From Phascolarctos cinereus (Eukaryota; Chordata; Mammalia; Diprotodontia; Phascolarctidae), in assembly GCF_002099425.1 (NCBI RefSeq), contig NW_018344334.1, positions 173,501 to 237,500 of the forward strand: DNA of 64,000 nt, given 5' to 3'. Positions within the stretch are counted from its first letter, which is position 1. Each line of letters opens with the position of its first letter. This document shows positions 50,336-60,285 of this stretch, in pieces. A program made the position numbers and the translations under genes. The notes beneath the pieces are model-generated. The model did not search any database. It saw only the letters and a list, made by a program, of their open reading frames with translations, and was not told the DNA's origin.

Positions 50336-50584
50336 AAACTAGTTTCATTAGAATACAAAGTACATGAAAAGGAGCAAAATAAGTATAGCACTTCCAGTAT
50401 CAGGTCCCACTGAGCAGTAGATCTCTGGTGTATTTTTTTTCCACCTTAAACATTTTTATATTGTTAGGTACTAAAGAGGAAACCATAATGTTATGGAACT
50501 ATATAGTCACAGGCTCTCCTACAGTAAAGGGAAATTGTCCAAGTTCTGAGAATTCTTGAGCTATGGCAGGACTTTTGAAAACAC

Positions 50585-50593
50585 AAGGTGTAG
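50585..50593 (+). repeat. Left target-site duplication of HAL1 copy 3
   Basis: AAGGTGTAG occurs here and again at 52066-52074, identical over 9 bases. Confidence 0.85.
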
Positions 50594-50612
50594 AGGGCTG
50601 GGGGGTGGAGCC

Positions 50613-50622
50613 AAGATGGCAG
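50613..50622 (+). promoter_or_regulatory. YY1-like motif at HAL1 5' end
   Basis: AAGATGGCAG, 20 bases from the 5' end of copy 3. Confidence 0.4.
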
Positions 50623-50815
50623 AGTGAAAGCAGTGACTTGCTTGAGCTCTCCCTCAAACACACTCATAAAAGATGTCTCTAGACAAATTCTAAAGCAGCA
50701 GAACCCACAAAAAGACAGAGTGAAATCAATTTCCAGCCCAAGACAATCAGGATGATTGATCAGAAAGGTATATCATGCTGAGCTGGAAGCAGAGTGAAGT
50801 ACAGCGCGGGCACGC

Positions 50816-51030
50816 AGGCATTGAATATAATATTCTGGAGGGCAAAGGAGATAGGATTACAACCAAGAATCACCTACCCAGAAAAACTGAGTATAATCCT
50901 TTGGGGAAAAAAATTGTCATTCAGTGAAATAGAGGACTTCCAAGCATTCTTGATGAAAAGACCAGAGCTGAATAGAAAACTTGACTTTCAAATACAATAC
51001 TCAAGTGGAACAGGAAGAGGTAAACAGGAA
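50816..51030 (+). pseudogene. HAL1 ORF1 C-terminal remnant (copy 3)
   Basis: Reads NIIFWRAKEIGLQPRITYP and FSEIEDFQAFLMKRPELNRK, the C-terminal domain end of ORF1p. The coiled coil and RRM are absent because of the internal deletion. Confidence 0.85.
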
Positions 51031-51156
51031 AGAGAAATCATAAGAGACTTATTAAAGTTGAACTGTTTACATTCCTGCACGGAAAGATTATATTTATAAC
51101 TCATGAGATCTTTGTCAGTATTAGGGAAGTTGGAGGAAAAAAATTAAATGTATGTT

Positions 51157-51158
<2 letters not shown>

Positions 51159-51200
<42 letters not shown>
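51159..51200. repeat. (GATA)n microsatellite in HAL1
   Basis: About 10 GATA units. Copy 1 has a shorter GATA run at the equivalent place (about 38623-38638). Confidence 0.95.
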
Positions 51201-52074
51201 AGGCACAGGGTGAGTTGAAGATTAAGGCGTCACATCTGGAGAATAAAATTAAGGGATGAGAGAGGATTATACACGGAGAAGAAGAAAGGGAGAGGTAGAA
51301 TGGGGTAAATTATCTCACAAAAAAAAACAGAAAAGAAAAATCTCTTACAGTGGAGGGGAAATGGGGGAAGGTGAGAGGGAACGAGTGAATCTTATTCTCA
51401 CAGGATTTGGCTTAAGGAGGGAATAACATACACATTCAATTGGGTATGGAAATCTGTCTTACCCAACAGGAAAATAGGGGGAGAAGGGGACAAGAGAGCA
51501 GGGGGATAATAGAAAGGAGGGCAGATTGGGAAAGGGGGTAATCAGAAGTAAATACTTCTGAGGAGAGACAGGGTCAAAAGAAAAAATAGAATAAATGGGA
51601 GAGCAGAATAGGATTAAGGGAAATAGAGTTAGTTTTTCACAACATGTCTACTGTGGAAGTGTTTTGCATAACTGCACAGGTACAACCTATAATGAGTTGC
51701 TTTCCTTTTCAATGAGGGTGGGTGGGGAGGGAGGAAGGGAGAAAATTTGAAACCTAAAGTTCTAAAAACGTATGTTTAAAAAAATGTTTTCACATGCTAC
51801 TGGGAAATAAGAAATACATGAAATGGGGTATAGAAGTCCATCCTACCCTACAGGAAAATAGAAGGGGAAGGGAATAAGAGAAGGGGGGGGGAGAGACAGA
51901 AGAGAGGACGGACTAGGGGAAGGGATATTCAGAATGCATGCCATCTTGGGGTGGGGGGAGGGTTGAGATGGGGTGAAAATTTGGGACTCAAAATCTTGTG
52001 GAAGTAAATATTGAAAACTAAAAATAAATAAAGTTGTACTTAAAGAAAAAAAATAACCCCCCCCTAAGGTGTAG

Positions 52075-52860
52075 CTTTATGTGTCTCTCAGAGTCTCTCC
52101 CTTGAGGGATTCTCTCCTCTTTTCCTTAGGTTTGCACCTACAGTATACACTTGTCAGGTGGTTACTCTTTCATATTGTTCTACAGTAACATACAAAGATG
52201 ATGGCAAGAAAACATCTGACCTCATGGGCAACCAGGTAAGCCAGGACTAGCCTATGGATGTATTGAACTGTGAGTTCACTAGGTTGTCAGACAGAAATGT
52301 GAGAAAGAAATCGATCTCTGCAGAAGGAGGGACATTTTGAAAACCATTGCTGGTGAAGCAGCTTCTTTTCTTATGATCATGAAACTAATAAAGCTTAATA
52401 AAAATGGTTTTTGGATGCATCTGTGAAAACAGATACAGAAAATAGTGGATATGTATGCATGCATATATATGAGGAGATAGATTTGAAAATTTAGACTTAG
52501 TTAAAGAATAATAATCCTTATAATAATAATCTCACTCCAGAGTTCTTATTTTTGTTTTATGTATTTAAGTCTTTTATTCTTACATCACATTTATTTCTCA
52601 ATCTGTTGTAAGGATACTCTCACTCCAAAAAATTTTGCCTCGTTAACAAAGAGTGAAAAAAAGAAAAACAAAACAGTTCAGCAAAATCAGTTTGATGACA
52701 TATGCAACATTTTGCAACCATAGTCCCCAGCCTGTGCAAAGAAGAAAGGGAGATGTATTTTCCTCTTTTTTCTGGGCACAAGTTTGCTTATGATATCAAT
52801 ACAGTATTTGGTCTTACTTTGTTGTTCTTTCACTTGTATAGATGAAACTGTTGTATATAG
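52075..52860. other. Unique DNA with an exon-like segment
   Basis: No repeat recognised apart from short AT-rich runs. It contains the exon-like segment at 52130-52235, listed separately. Confidence 0.5.
52130..52235 (+). other. Exon-like segment with good splice-site motifs (unproven)
   Basis: TCTCTCCTCTTTTCCTTAG (a strong pyrimidine tract and AG) precedes 52130, and ACCAG|GTAAGC follows 52235, a near-consensus donor. The 106-base interval is open in one frame after one leading base. It would end ...YKDDGKKTSDLMGNQ, and I do not recognise it. An open frame of 35 codons in one of three frames is expected often by chance, so the splice signals are the main evidence. It could be a cryptic exon, an exon of a non-coding RNA, or coincidence. 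Confidence 0.3.
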
Positions 52861-53086
52861 GAGATAGCCAGTGGCTCAGCAGATAAAGCTCTGGACCTGG
52901 AGTCAGGAAAATCTGAGATCAAATCCAGCCTTAGAAACTTACTAGCTTTATGACCCTGGGCAAGTCACTTAACCTCTATTTGCCTTAATCCATTGGAGAA
53001 GGAAATGGTAAAACACTGTAGTATCTTTTTCAAGGAAACCTCATGGACAATATTATTGTCCACTCATATTAATGAGTTGAACAATT
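52861..53086 (+). mobile_element. MAR1-type SINE
   Basis: GAGATAGCCAGTGGCTCAGC head, GGGCAAGTCACTTAACCTCT, GAGAAGGAAATGGTAAAACA and TTATTGTCCACTCATATTAA end. As in the copy at 2912, the CTGTAAAATGAGC section is missing. Confidence 0.85.
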
Positions 53087-53400
53087 TTTCTTGTGGTTGT
53101 TAATAGTTTAGCAATTCTCTCAAAAACTTTTGATGTCTGTTGAACATTTCTACTGGGGATATAGCTCTGATATATTTCTGTGAATTCCCAATAGATTTTT
53201 ACTATCAGACCCTTATTAGAGTTATTTGATACAAAGATCTTTCCTATTCAATGTTTTCTCTTTTTATTTTAGTTGCATTGATTTTGTTCTTGGAAAAATT
53301 TCTTAATTCCGTGTAATCAGTGACACTAATCTTTACCCTAAGTTATAATTATGAAAGCTATCTCCAACCATTTTATTCCTTTTTTTCAGTTACCTTTAAT
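53087..53400 (-). repeat. L1 ORF2 fragment, antisense
   Basis: TATCAGACCCTTATTAGAGT, TTTAGTTGCATTGATTTTGT, TTAATTCCGTGTAATCAGTG and AGCTATCTCCAACCATTTTA are consecutive blocks of the antisense L1 ORF2 C-terminal part. Confidence 0.65.
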
Positions 53401-53594
53401 ATATAAGTGAACTATTTATTTGGAACTTGAGAGGCAATGTGGTACAGTGGTAAGAGGTTGACATTTGGGGTCAAGAAGCCTCACTTTGAATGTCTGAATG
53501 ATGACTCTTCAACTGGCTACTTATGTGACCATGTGAAAAATGCTGCACACAGAGTCACAGAATTGGAGAGGTTAAGGGACTTCAGCGTTCTTCT
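53290..53594 (+). repeat. Composite block, copy 2: L1(-) fragment, MIR(+), L3(-) end
   Basis: Partner of 44597-44890. The shared MIR head reads ACTTGAGAGGCAATGTGGTA and the L3 end reads ATTGGAGAGGTTAAGGGACT. Confidence 0.75.
53425..53545 (+). repeat. MIR, sense (part of the composite block)
   Basis: GAGGCAATGTGGTACAGTGG, CAAGAAGCCTCACTTTGAAT, CTGGCTACTTATGTGACC. Confidence 0.75.
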
Positions 53595-53705
53595 AGTCCA
53601 ACCTATACGTGAAAGAAACTCAAACTATAATATAAAATACAGATGATCATCCAACTTCCACTTGAAAGATGAGAAGGCTGGGGATAACCAGAGCATTCCC
53701 AAATT
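53550..53705 (-). repeat. L3/CR1 3' end, antisense
   Basis: CACAGAATTGGAGAGGTTAA, CTTCTAGTCCAACCTATACG, CATCCAACTTCCACTTGAAA. Confidence 0.7.
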
Positions 53706-53859
53706 ATATTGTGACTGAGTTTAGGGCTGATAGATTCTGTATGAGCATGGACAGTTGCCTAAATTGTTCACTCCAGCACAGAGCATCATTTGGTAGCTTC
53801 CTGAAATTAAGAAATTCAAGAAATTGCCATATGTCCCTAGTACCAGATAAATCAATAAT

Positions 53860-54965
53860 CCTGCTAGTTGGACGTGAGCATAGTGAATGGTTTATAAGTC
53901 TGGGAAGGAAGACTGAGCAAGATTGTGCAGGACATTAAATGCCAAACTAAGAGGTTTGTATTTAATACTAAAGGCATTAGGGAGCCAAAGAAGATTCTAA
54001 GCAGGGGAGCAGCAAGGTCACACCTGCACTTTAGGAAGTTTGTTTGTTTTGTAGCTGTAAGGAGGAGAAATACAAAGAGGCCAATTAGCTCTCTATTGTC
54101 ATAGTCCATGGGAGAATAGTGAAGAACAGAGGTAGGGTGGTAGGAATGCGAGCAGAGAAAAGGGTAAAGGTATGAGAGTCGTGGAGGCAAAACTGGAAAA
54201 TTTGGCAATTCATTAACAAAAGGAGGAAGTGAGAAAAAAAAAAGAAGTGTCAAGGATGATTCTAAGATTGCAAATTTGAGTAAGTAAAAGGCTGATGGTA
54301 TTTGTAATATCAAAAGGGAACCTTTAAACAGGGAAAATCTAAAGGAGTGAGAAGAGAAATAATGGGTTTCATGTTGGTCATGTTAAATTTTAGATTCATT
54401 TGGGACTTTCAAATTAAGATATCCAGCAGGAAATTAGGAGTTCAGAATTGGAACTCAGGAGAGAAATTTAGGTTGAAAATGAAGGTACAGAACCAGCTAG
54501 GTGGCACCATGAATAGAATCCTGGATTTGGCAAGAATAGCCGAATTCAAATCCTGCCTCAGATACTTAATAGCTGTGTGACCCTGGGCCACAACTCTTGG
54601 ATGCTTCACTTTTCTAATTTGTAAAATGGGAATAAAAATTGTGCTAATCTCCCAGGTTGTTGTGAAGATAAAATGAGATAATATTTGAAATAATGTTTGT
54701 AAAGTACTTTGCAAACCTTAAAATGCTATATAAATTCTGGCTATAGTTATTCCATTATTATTAACAATATTATATTATGTATACGTTATTATGTACAATA
54801 ACATACAGCATTATTAATAATAACAAAAATGATAAAATGTTTTGGGGAGTCATCTACATAAAGAAAGTAATTAATCCCAGAGAACTAATGAAATTACCAA
54901 GTGTGAGGATGTAGAGAAAAGAATATTGATATTAGAACAGAGATTTGGGAAAGCACAATTAATTA
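53860..54965 (-). mobile_element. L2 LINE part, antisense, split by a CORE-SINE
   Basis: The left part, 53860-54492, has GGAAGGAAGACTGAGCAAGA, ACATTAAATGCCAAACTAAG, CACTTTAGGAAGTTTGTTTG, ATTGTCATAGTCCATGGGAG and CATGTTAAATTTTAGATTCA. The right part, about 54836-54965, has GGGGAGTCATCTACATAAAG. Same gene order as the other antisense copies. Confidence 0.85.
54493..54835 (+). mobile_element. Ther-1/MIR-type CORE-SINE inside L2
   Basis: CCAGCTAGGTGGCACCATGA head, TTCAAATCCTGCCTCAGATA, GTTGTTGTGAAGATAAAATG and TAAAATGCTATATAAATTCT, then an ATTATTAACAAT-rich tail. Confidence 0.9.
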
Positions 54966-55214
54966 AGGGACTCTTCTACTTTATCCCTCATTCTTAAAGT
55001 CATTAGAAATTGCATTCTGCCTCTGCAGAATAATAGTGCTTATTTTAATAACTAACAACCCTTGAAACTGAGTCCTATGTTATGTTCCCTTCAAGAAACT
55101 CCTATCCCTGTGAGTAGGAATGCCTACTACTATATCCTGGGGATATCAACCTCTATGGACTGTCCTCCATAATAATCAGAGTGGACATGCTATACCTATC
55201 ATGGAGGCTGTTGA

Positions 55215-55330
55215 CACTAGACTGCAATGTTTCTGTAATTTCCTTGAGGGAAGGGCCTTTGTTATCTTCTTTATATCTCCCATAGCTCCCAACATAATGT
55301 CTTGCACAAAATGGATATTCAAAAAAAGAA
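55215..55330 (+). repeat. L2 3'-end, sense
   Basis: ATTTCCTTGAGGGAAGGGCC, TCCCATAGCTCCCAACATAA and TCTTGCACAAAATGGATATT, then an A-rich end. Confidence 0.75.
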
Positions 55331-55479
55331 AAAAGAAGAAGTCTGTTTAATGAATGAAGGTTTTGGTAAGAGCAATAATAATTCCACACTATATTTGCAA
55401 TAGATCACATAAAATTAAGCTCTGATTCTGTCCTTACATAGTTGCTTTTAAATCCAATTCATATACTAACTCCACCATG

Positions 55480-55702
55480 AATCCTTCTCCACTGGTAGAT
55501 AACTTTTCTCCTCATGTACACTTCTCTGATGCACTCTTAATATATTACTGTGTATAATACTTAGTGGATTATATATCTTATTCCCCTATTAGACTATAAC
55601 CTGCTTGAAGGAACGTAATTTGTCATAAAAACTTCCTATCTCTCCCATTTCCTAGAATGGGGCTCTGTATGCAGTAGTTACTTTAAATATTTATGGAATT
55701 GT
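55480..55702 (+). repeat. L2 3'-end, sense
   Basis: GAATCCTTCTCCACTGGTAG, CTATTAGACTATAACCTGCT, TTCCTAGAATGGGGCTCTGT and GCAGTAGTTACTTTAAATAT. Confidence 0.7.
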
Positions 55703-55796
55703 ATTATTCCTGTTTGACAAATGAGGGAGCTGAGGCTCAAGGAGACCAAATGACCTGACCAAGATCTTTATAGCAATTAGTGTAGAATCAGTAGAA
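55703..55796 (-). repeat. MIR fragment, antisense
   Basis: TTTGACAAATGAGGGAGCTG, AGGCTCAAGGAGACCAAATG, CCAAGATCTTTATAGC. Confidence 0.65.
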
Positions 55797-56135
55797 ATAT
55801 ACCTTGTAGGTCATTGTATGAAGGACATTGTTTAGAAAAATGTCAGAGACATTGATATTAGTTTAAGAAAAGACGCAGAAATACTCTTCAAAATCACCCA
55901 GCAATAGAGTGGCACTTAGTGATCTGTAGATATTTTGATATGGCTATGAGTCTTTATTTGTAATCACAATAGCAATATGGTTTGGGAATTCCATACCCAA
56001 GAGGGAGACCTGAGGTAGGACCAGTGACTCATGACTCTGAAATGGGGAAATGATTCATCTGTAGGGAAGACATGAGTGAGGGTGTTCATCTTGGCTGTGC
56101 CTTAATAAGATAACAAGTGGGATGTTAATGGTAGC
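55797..56135. other. Unique DNA
   Basis: Nothing recognised. Confidence 0.4.
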
Positions 56136-56576
56136 CCCACCTAAGTGGTCACTGATGGACTGGAGAGCATCCAAATGAAGCCAAGCGTTTTGATGAAGAT
56201 CTCCAAGATTATGTCATATGAGGCTCAGATAAAGGAATTGAAGAAGAGGTTTAGGAGATAAGGGAATGACAACAGTTTTCAAGCATTCACAGGGATATCA
56301 TGTGAAAGAATGGTTAGATTTATCCTCCTTGGCCACAAAGGGCATCTGCAGGAGGCACAGGTGAAAGCTGTAGAGAAAAAAAAATTTGGCTTAGTGTTAG
56401 GAAAAGAGAAATGAACCATTCTGGGAAGCAATTTTCTCCCTCTCTACCTCCTCCACTGCAACCCCAATCCACCTACCAGCTTAAGTCTTCAAGTATGGAT
56501 AACCATTTGTGCAGCATGTTGGGCCAGCCAAAGCGGTCTCTCAGGCCCTTTCCAACTCTCAAATTCTGTGTATACA
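56136..56576 (+). mobile_element. L3/CR1 3' end, sense
   Basis: CAGATAAAGGAATTGAAGAA, GACAACAGTTTTCAAGCATT, TTGGCCACAAAGGGCATCTG, GGCTTAGTGTTAGGAAAAGA, AGTCTTCAAGTATGGATAAC and CCCTTTCCAACTCTCAAATT are in the order of a sense-strand L3 end. It has the opposite orientation to the copy at 30440. Confidence 0.85.
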
Positions 56577-57084
56577 TGGTTTAGGATGATAGGCAACTAG
56601 CATAGGATCCAAAGCAATGAAGTGAGGCCAAAAGGGGCTGAGTGAGGAGGAGCCGGCCAAGTGTTAGGTGGAATGGGCAATCTGCTTACATATCCTCATT
56701 GAATTTTTCACAGATTATTGATACCAGTGTTTTCATGATTTAATTCCCTAACAAGTACCTGAGATGCAGATGTTTTCTGCATCAGGTGGTTTTCTCCAAT
56801 GAGAAGAGAATGAGCCCTTTCCTGACATAAATATCTGATTGTCTTGCAGTATAATTTATTACTGTGATTGACTGGATTTCAAACACAAGTCAATCTTATA
56901 TTAACTCAGGTAGTATGAATCAGTTTTCTCAAGATCTAATCATTTATGAGTAAGGTGACCATTAAGATTCTCTCACTGAGAGACTAGAGCTTCACCCAAT
57001 GAGACCCTGGACTGAAATGGACTGCTAATGTAAGTTGCATTTATTTAATGATTTACCCATGCCCATATCATGCTTTCTTCTTCT
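56577..57084. other. Unique DNA, possible conserved non-coding element
   Basis: No repeat recognised. About 56680-57040 is non-repetitive, with AT-rich transcription-factor-like motifs such as ATGATTTAATT. A (TTC)n run lies at 57074-57092. Confidence 0.45.
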
Positions 57085-57092
57085 TCTTCTTC

Positions 57093-57338
57093 TCTACCTT
57101 TCAGGAGAATCTTTCTTCAAGGATCAGCTCAGCTTTCATCTGTTATTTCTAAATGTTACTATTTTCTCCTGAATCAATTTATCTTGGTTTTTTTTTTGTG
57201 AGCTGAATACGTATGTATTCCCATCCAGAAGAATGTAGAGACTGTTTTGTTTCTGTATTTTTGTACCTAGTACCTAGGATGGTCCCTTGTATATAGTAAA
57301 CACTTAATTAATGTTTCTTGGGTGAATGGATGGATTTA
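57093..57338 (+). repeat. L2 3'-end, sense
   Basis: TTCTTCAAGGATCAGCTCAG, TACCTAGTACCTAGGATGGT, CCCTTGTATATAGTAAACAC and TTAATTAATGTTTCTTGGGT. Confidence 0.8.
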
Positions 57339-57768
57339 TCAGAAGTCCCAGAGGTGCTCAGCCTACCTGGATCAGAACTACCTTAAGAGATTGAGAGTAA
57401 AGGCTGAATAGGAGAAAAGTGGAGCCCATAAGCTCACTGTCAGAGCCAACTGCCTTGTAGAAATCCCTATCTGTCTGTCTGGACTATTTTCTTCCTCTCT
57501 GTAACTCTATATGGGCTGATGCTTATCCCTGGCTTTTATCCTTACATTCTAGCTTCTCAGCCCTTGTCATTATTGGCATCCTCAGCATCCTGCCTTCTTC
57601 CGTTTCCAACATCCTCATCAGCCAGACAATTGGTCTCTGACTTTGGCTGTTCTTTGTGTGAACTTGGTAATTACCTTCCTTTGGGCAAGTGGGAAGGATT
57701 TCCATGAAATATACTAAGTCCCTGACCTCTCTTATCTCTACCTATATACATATATAAGGTCTCTACAA
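57339..57768. other. Unique DNA
   Basis: No recognised repeat. The opposed open frames at 57519-57707 and 57523-57705 have no domain and are treated as chance. Confidence 0.45.
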
Positions 57769-57872
57769 TTCATTCATTTAAGAAGCATTTATTGAATATT
57801 CACTATGTATCAGACACTGAGGCTCATAAGGCAAATATTAATCAGAATCTGCCAACAAGGAGCTTAAATGTC
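57769..57872 (-). repeat. L2 3'-end fragment, antisense
   Basis: AATTCATTCATTTAAGAAGC, ATTTATTGAATATTCACTAT, AGACACTGAGGCTCATAAGG. Confidence 0.75.
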
Positions 57873-58059
57873 TTCTTCCCTCTGCTGGGTTCTGGAGACA
57901 AAAGCCCTTCTACCGTAAGGCTCTACAACTTTATAGGATTAAAGTATGTGCCTCTGGAGGCATGCATTATAAATAGGCTATTAGTGAATCTAAAAATGAC
58001 ATTTCCCTTTAACTCAGGGACTTTGGATATTATCCTCATCTTATAAATGAGGCTTACAG

Positions 58060-58416
58060 AGTTTAAACAGCCTTTCATCTCTCATGTCTTCACTTTTATG
58101 CTGGCTATTCCACAAGCCTGCAATATTCTTCCCTCTCACTTCCATTTCTTAAGATCCCTAGATTCATTCATGGTTCAGTTCAAATGTTACGTTTTTCTTC
58201 AGGAGACTTTCACTGATTCCCCTAGATGCTAGAAACTTCCTTCCTCAAACTATCTTCTACCTACCCCCCCCATGGGTCTTGTATCACCTTATTTATATAC
58301 TTGTTTTTTCCCCAGTTTGAATGTAAGCTTCTTGAAATCACGGGTTGCTTCTACATTCTTTGTCTCAGTCCCTGTCACGTAATAAGGACTTAATAAATAC
58401 TTACTGACTGATTAAT
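58060..58416 (+). repeat. L2 3'-end, sense
   Basis: CAAGCCTGCAATATTCTTCC, GTTCAGTTCAAATGTTACGT, TTGAATGTAAGCTTCTTGAA, AGTCCCTGTCACGTAATAAG and GACTTAATAAATACTTACTG. Confidence 0.85.
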
Positions 58417-58564
58417 TTCTCAAGGTCATTTTTTGTGGGTACCATTTTCTCTATTGAAACTATTTTCTGAAATTATATGTGATTGAATAAAATGGTATGG
58501 GAAATATCCTCTGCCCACCAAATATACTGGCTTCAAAATATACATCTTATATACAAATATACAC

Positions 58565-58704
58565 CTTCAAAAACTTTTTTTGTGGTTTGCTGAAGCCTAT
58601 GGACTTCTGCAAAGGGTAATGCTTTAAAATGCGTGCAACAAAATATGCAAGATTACAAAGGAAACCAATCATACTAAAGCATAGTTATAAAAAGAATACA
58701 GCTT
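58565..58704 (+). mobile_element. hAT-like DNA transposon relic
   Basis: TTTGCTGAAGCCTATGGACT, TTTAAAATGCGTGCAACAAA, TTACAAAGGAAACCAATCAT share the core of the elements at 6541 and 8056. Confidence 0.7.
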
Positions 58705-59075
58705 ACAGGTCTTAGTTTAAGGTCCTCGGAGATAAAGTGAAATAACTGCTTGATCTTGGATATGTTACTGAACCAGTCTGTGTATTACTTTATTCCTCTA
58801 CAAATGAGGGGGTCAAACTAGATCAGAGGTGGGGAACTTGTGGTCTCAAAGCCACATGTGGCCTTCTAGGTCCTTGGCTGTGGCCTTTTGACTGAATCCA
58901 AAATTCACAGAACAAATCTTTTTATTAAAGGGATTTGTTCTGGGAAGTTTGGATTCAGTCAAAGGGCTGCACTTGAGGACCTAGAGGGCCACATGTGGCC
59001 TCAAGGCCACAGGTTTTCTACCCCTGGGGTGGTCATTATTGTCTCATCCATTTCTAACACAGTAATTCCAAGATC
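58705..59075 (+). repeat. MIR split by a palindromic MITE
   Basis: The left part, 58705-58823, has CTTGATCTTGGATATGTTAC, ATTCCTCTACAAATGAGGGG and GTCAAACTAGATC. The right part, about 59027-59075, has GTGGTCATTATTGTCTC and CTAACACAGTAATTCCAAGA. Confidence 0.65.
58824..59026. mobile_element. Palindromic MITE (hAT-like), copy 2
   Basis: AGAGGTGGGGAACTTGTGG ... GACTGAATCCAAAATTCACA faces AAGTTTGGATTCAGTCAAAG ... GGCCACAGGTTTTCTACCCC. It has a loop AACAAATC...GATTTGTT near 58910-58940. It is 203 bp and homologous to 10601-10779, but better preserved in the centre. Confidence 0.88.
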
Positions 59076-59089
59076 TAATATGGGATGTT

Positions 59090-59340
59090 GGGTAGCTAGG
59101 TGGCACAGTGGATAGAGTGCTAGACTTGAAGTCAGGAAGGACCTGAATTAAAATCCAGCCTTAGACACTTATTAACTGTGTGACCCTCAGCAAGTCATTT
59201 GACCCTTTTTGTCTCAATTTCCTCATCTGTAAAAGGAGTTGTAGAAGGAAATGGCAAACCATTCCAGTACCTATACCAAGAAAACCCCAGAAAGGGGTCA
59301 TGAAGATTTGGGCATGACTGAAAAGAACTAAACAACAAAA
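59090..59340 (+). mobile_element. MAR1-type SINE
   Basis: GGTAGCTAGGTGGCACAGTG, TGTGTGACCCTCAGCAAGTC, GAAGGAAATGGCAAACCATT, TGGGCATGACTGAAAAGAAC and an AACAACAAAA end. Confidence 0.93.
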
Positions 59341-59884
59341 TGGAATGTCATATACAAAGCAGTCACAAACACTTGAAATCAAGAGTTTTCTTCCCTTAAC
59401 TAAATATTTTAGTGAAACTTTAAAGAATTATAAATAATTTTTTCTGGAAAGTTATTCCTGTCTTTCCTCCTAACAGTATTAAATAAAACAACTTTTCAGA
59501 GACGTTTCAACCTACAATTTGCCCATTTTTTTGTTGGACATTTTATAAATAATATTTGTTAAGTGATTGATGCTAAACCTTTCCATCTTCAGATTAATGA
59601 GAAAACATGAGCTCACTTTCCCTGATCCAGTGCTAAATTTGTCCTTAGTGTTGACCTAGGATAAGTTTAGATATGATCTAATTGTAAAGGTAAGTAAGAG
59701 AGCTGAATATGTATATGAGAGAGGAAGAGTTTGGCTTTTCTTTGGGGAACTTGTAGGAGAGATATCGTTGGATTTTCTACTCTACAAAATTTTGTTTGCA
59801 GGAAATTGTTGGGTTTTCTACCCTATCAATCTTGGTTGTGGGTGTGTTAGGAGGAATAGGGTAGATAAGACCCATTGTTGAGCC
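59341..59884. other. Unique DNA
   Basis: No recognised repeat or gene. Confidence 0.45.
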
Positions 59885-60285
59885 CACTGAAACTGGAAGG
59901 AGGAAATTGAAAAGCCTTTATGGACTAATGCAGAGTGGCTTGAGTAGAAGTAGAAGGAAAAAAAGATATATGATATCTAGGATATTATAAATAAAAATAA
60001 CCATTATATACTTCAAAACTCTGATTAATGCAATGATAAACCACGTGTCCAGTGGAACAAAGAGAAAATTTGCTCCACATCTTGCCAGGGAGATTATGAA
60101 CTTGAAAAAAAAAGAAAAAGATTTTTGGACATGGCCAATGTGGGAATTTGTTTTCCTAGATCATGCATATTTATTTTAAATGTTTTCTTTCTCTTTTATT
60201 TTCAAAAAAATTCAAAGCAGAGGGAGTGGAAAGGGCAGGTAGCAAGTGTTTGTAAAAATAAAACTAATATTTAAAAAGAAAACAA
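59885..60285 (+). mobile_element. L1 3'-end fragment
   Basis: AAGCCTTTATGGACTAATGC, GATTAATGCAATGATAAACC, ACGTGTCCAGTGGAAC, GACATGGCCAATGTGGGAAT, then G-rich GAGGGAGTGGAAAGGG and an A-rich end. A 5'-truncated L1 tail related to those at 6098 and 13603. Confidence 0.8.

Larger units (their letters stand above)
50594..52065 (+). mobile_element. HAL1 copy 3, internally deleted, with perfect target-site duplication
   Basis: 1,472 bp. The first 225 bases match the HAL1 5' region (GGGGTGGAGCCAAGATGGCA, GCAGCAGAACCCACAAAAAG). At about 50820 the sequence jumps to the 3' part of ORF1 (GAATATAATATTCTGGAGGG) and then follows copy 1 to the tail. About 1.5 kb including most of ORF1 is missing. It contains a (GATA)n at 51159-51200 and the same doubled tail as copy 1. 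The identical flanks suggest it is the youngest of the three. Confidence 0.9.

Noticed and set aside
53864-54313. 149-codon minus-strand frame
   Set aside because: It is the sense strand of an L2 remnant; shows decayed L2 coding sequence without catalytic motifs.
57519-57707. Opposed open frames of about 60 codons on both strands
   Set aside because: Short, without domain or splice context; consistent with chance.
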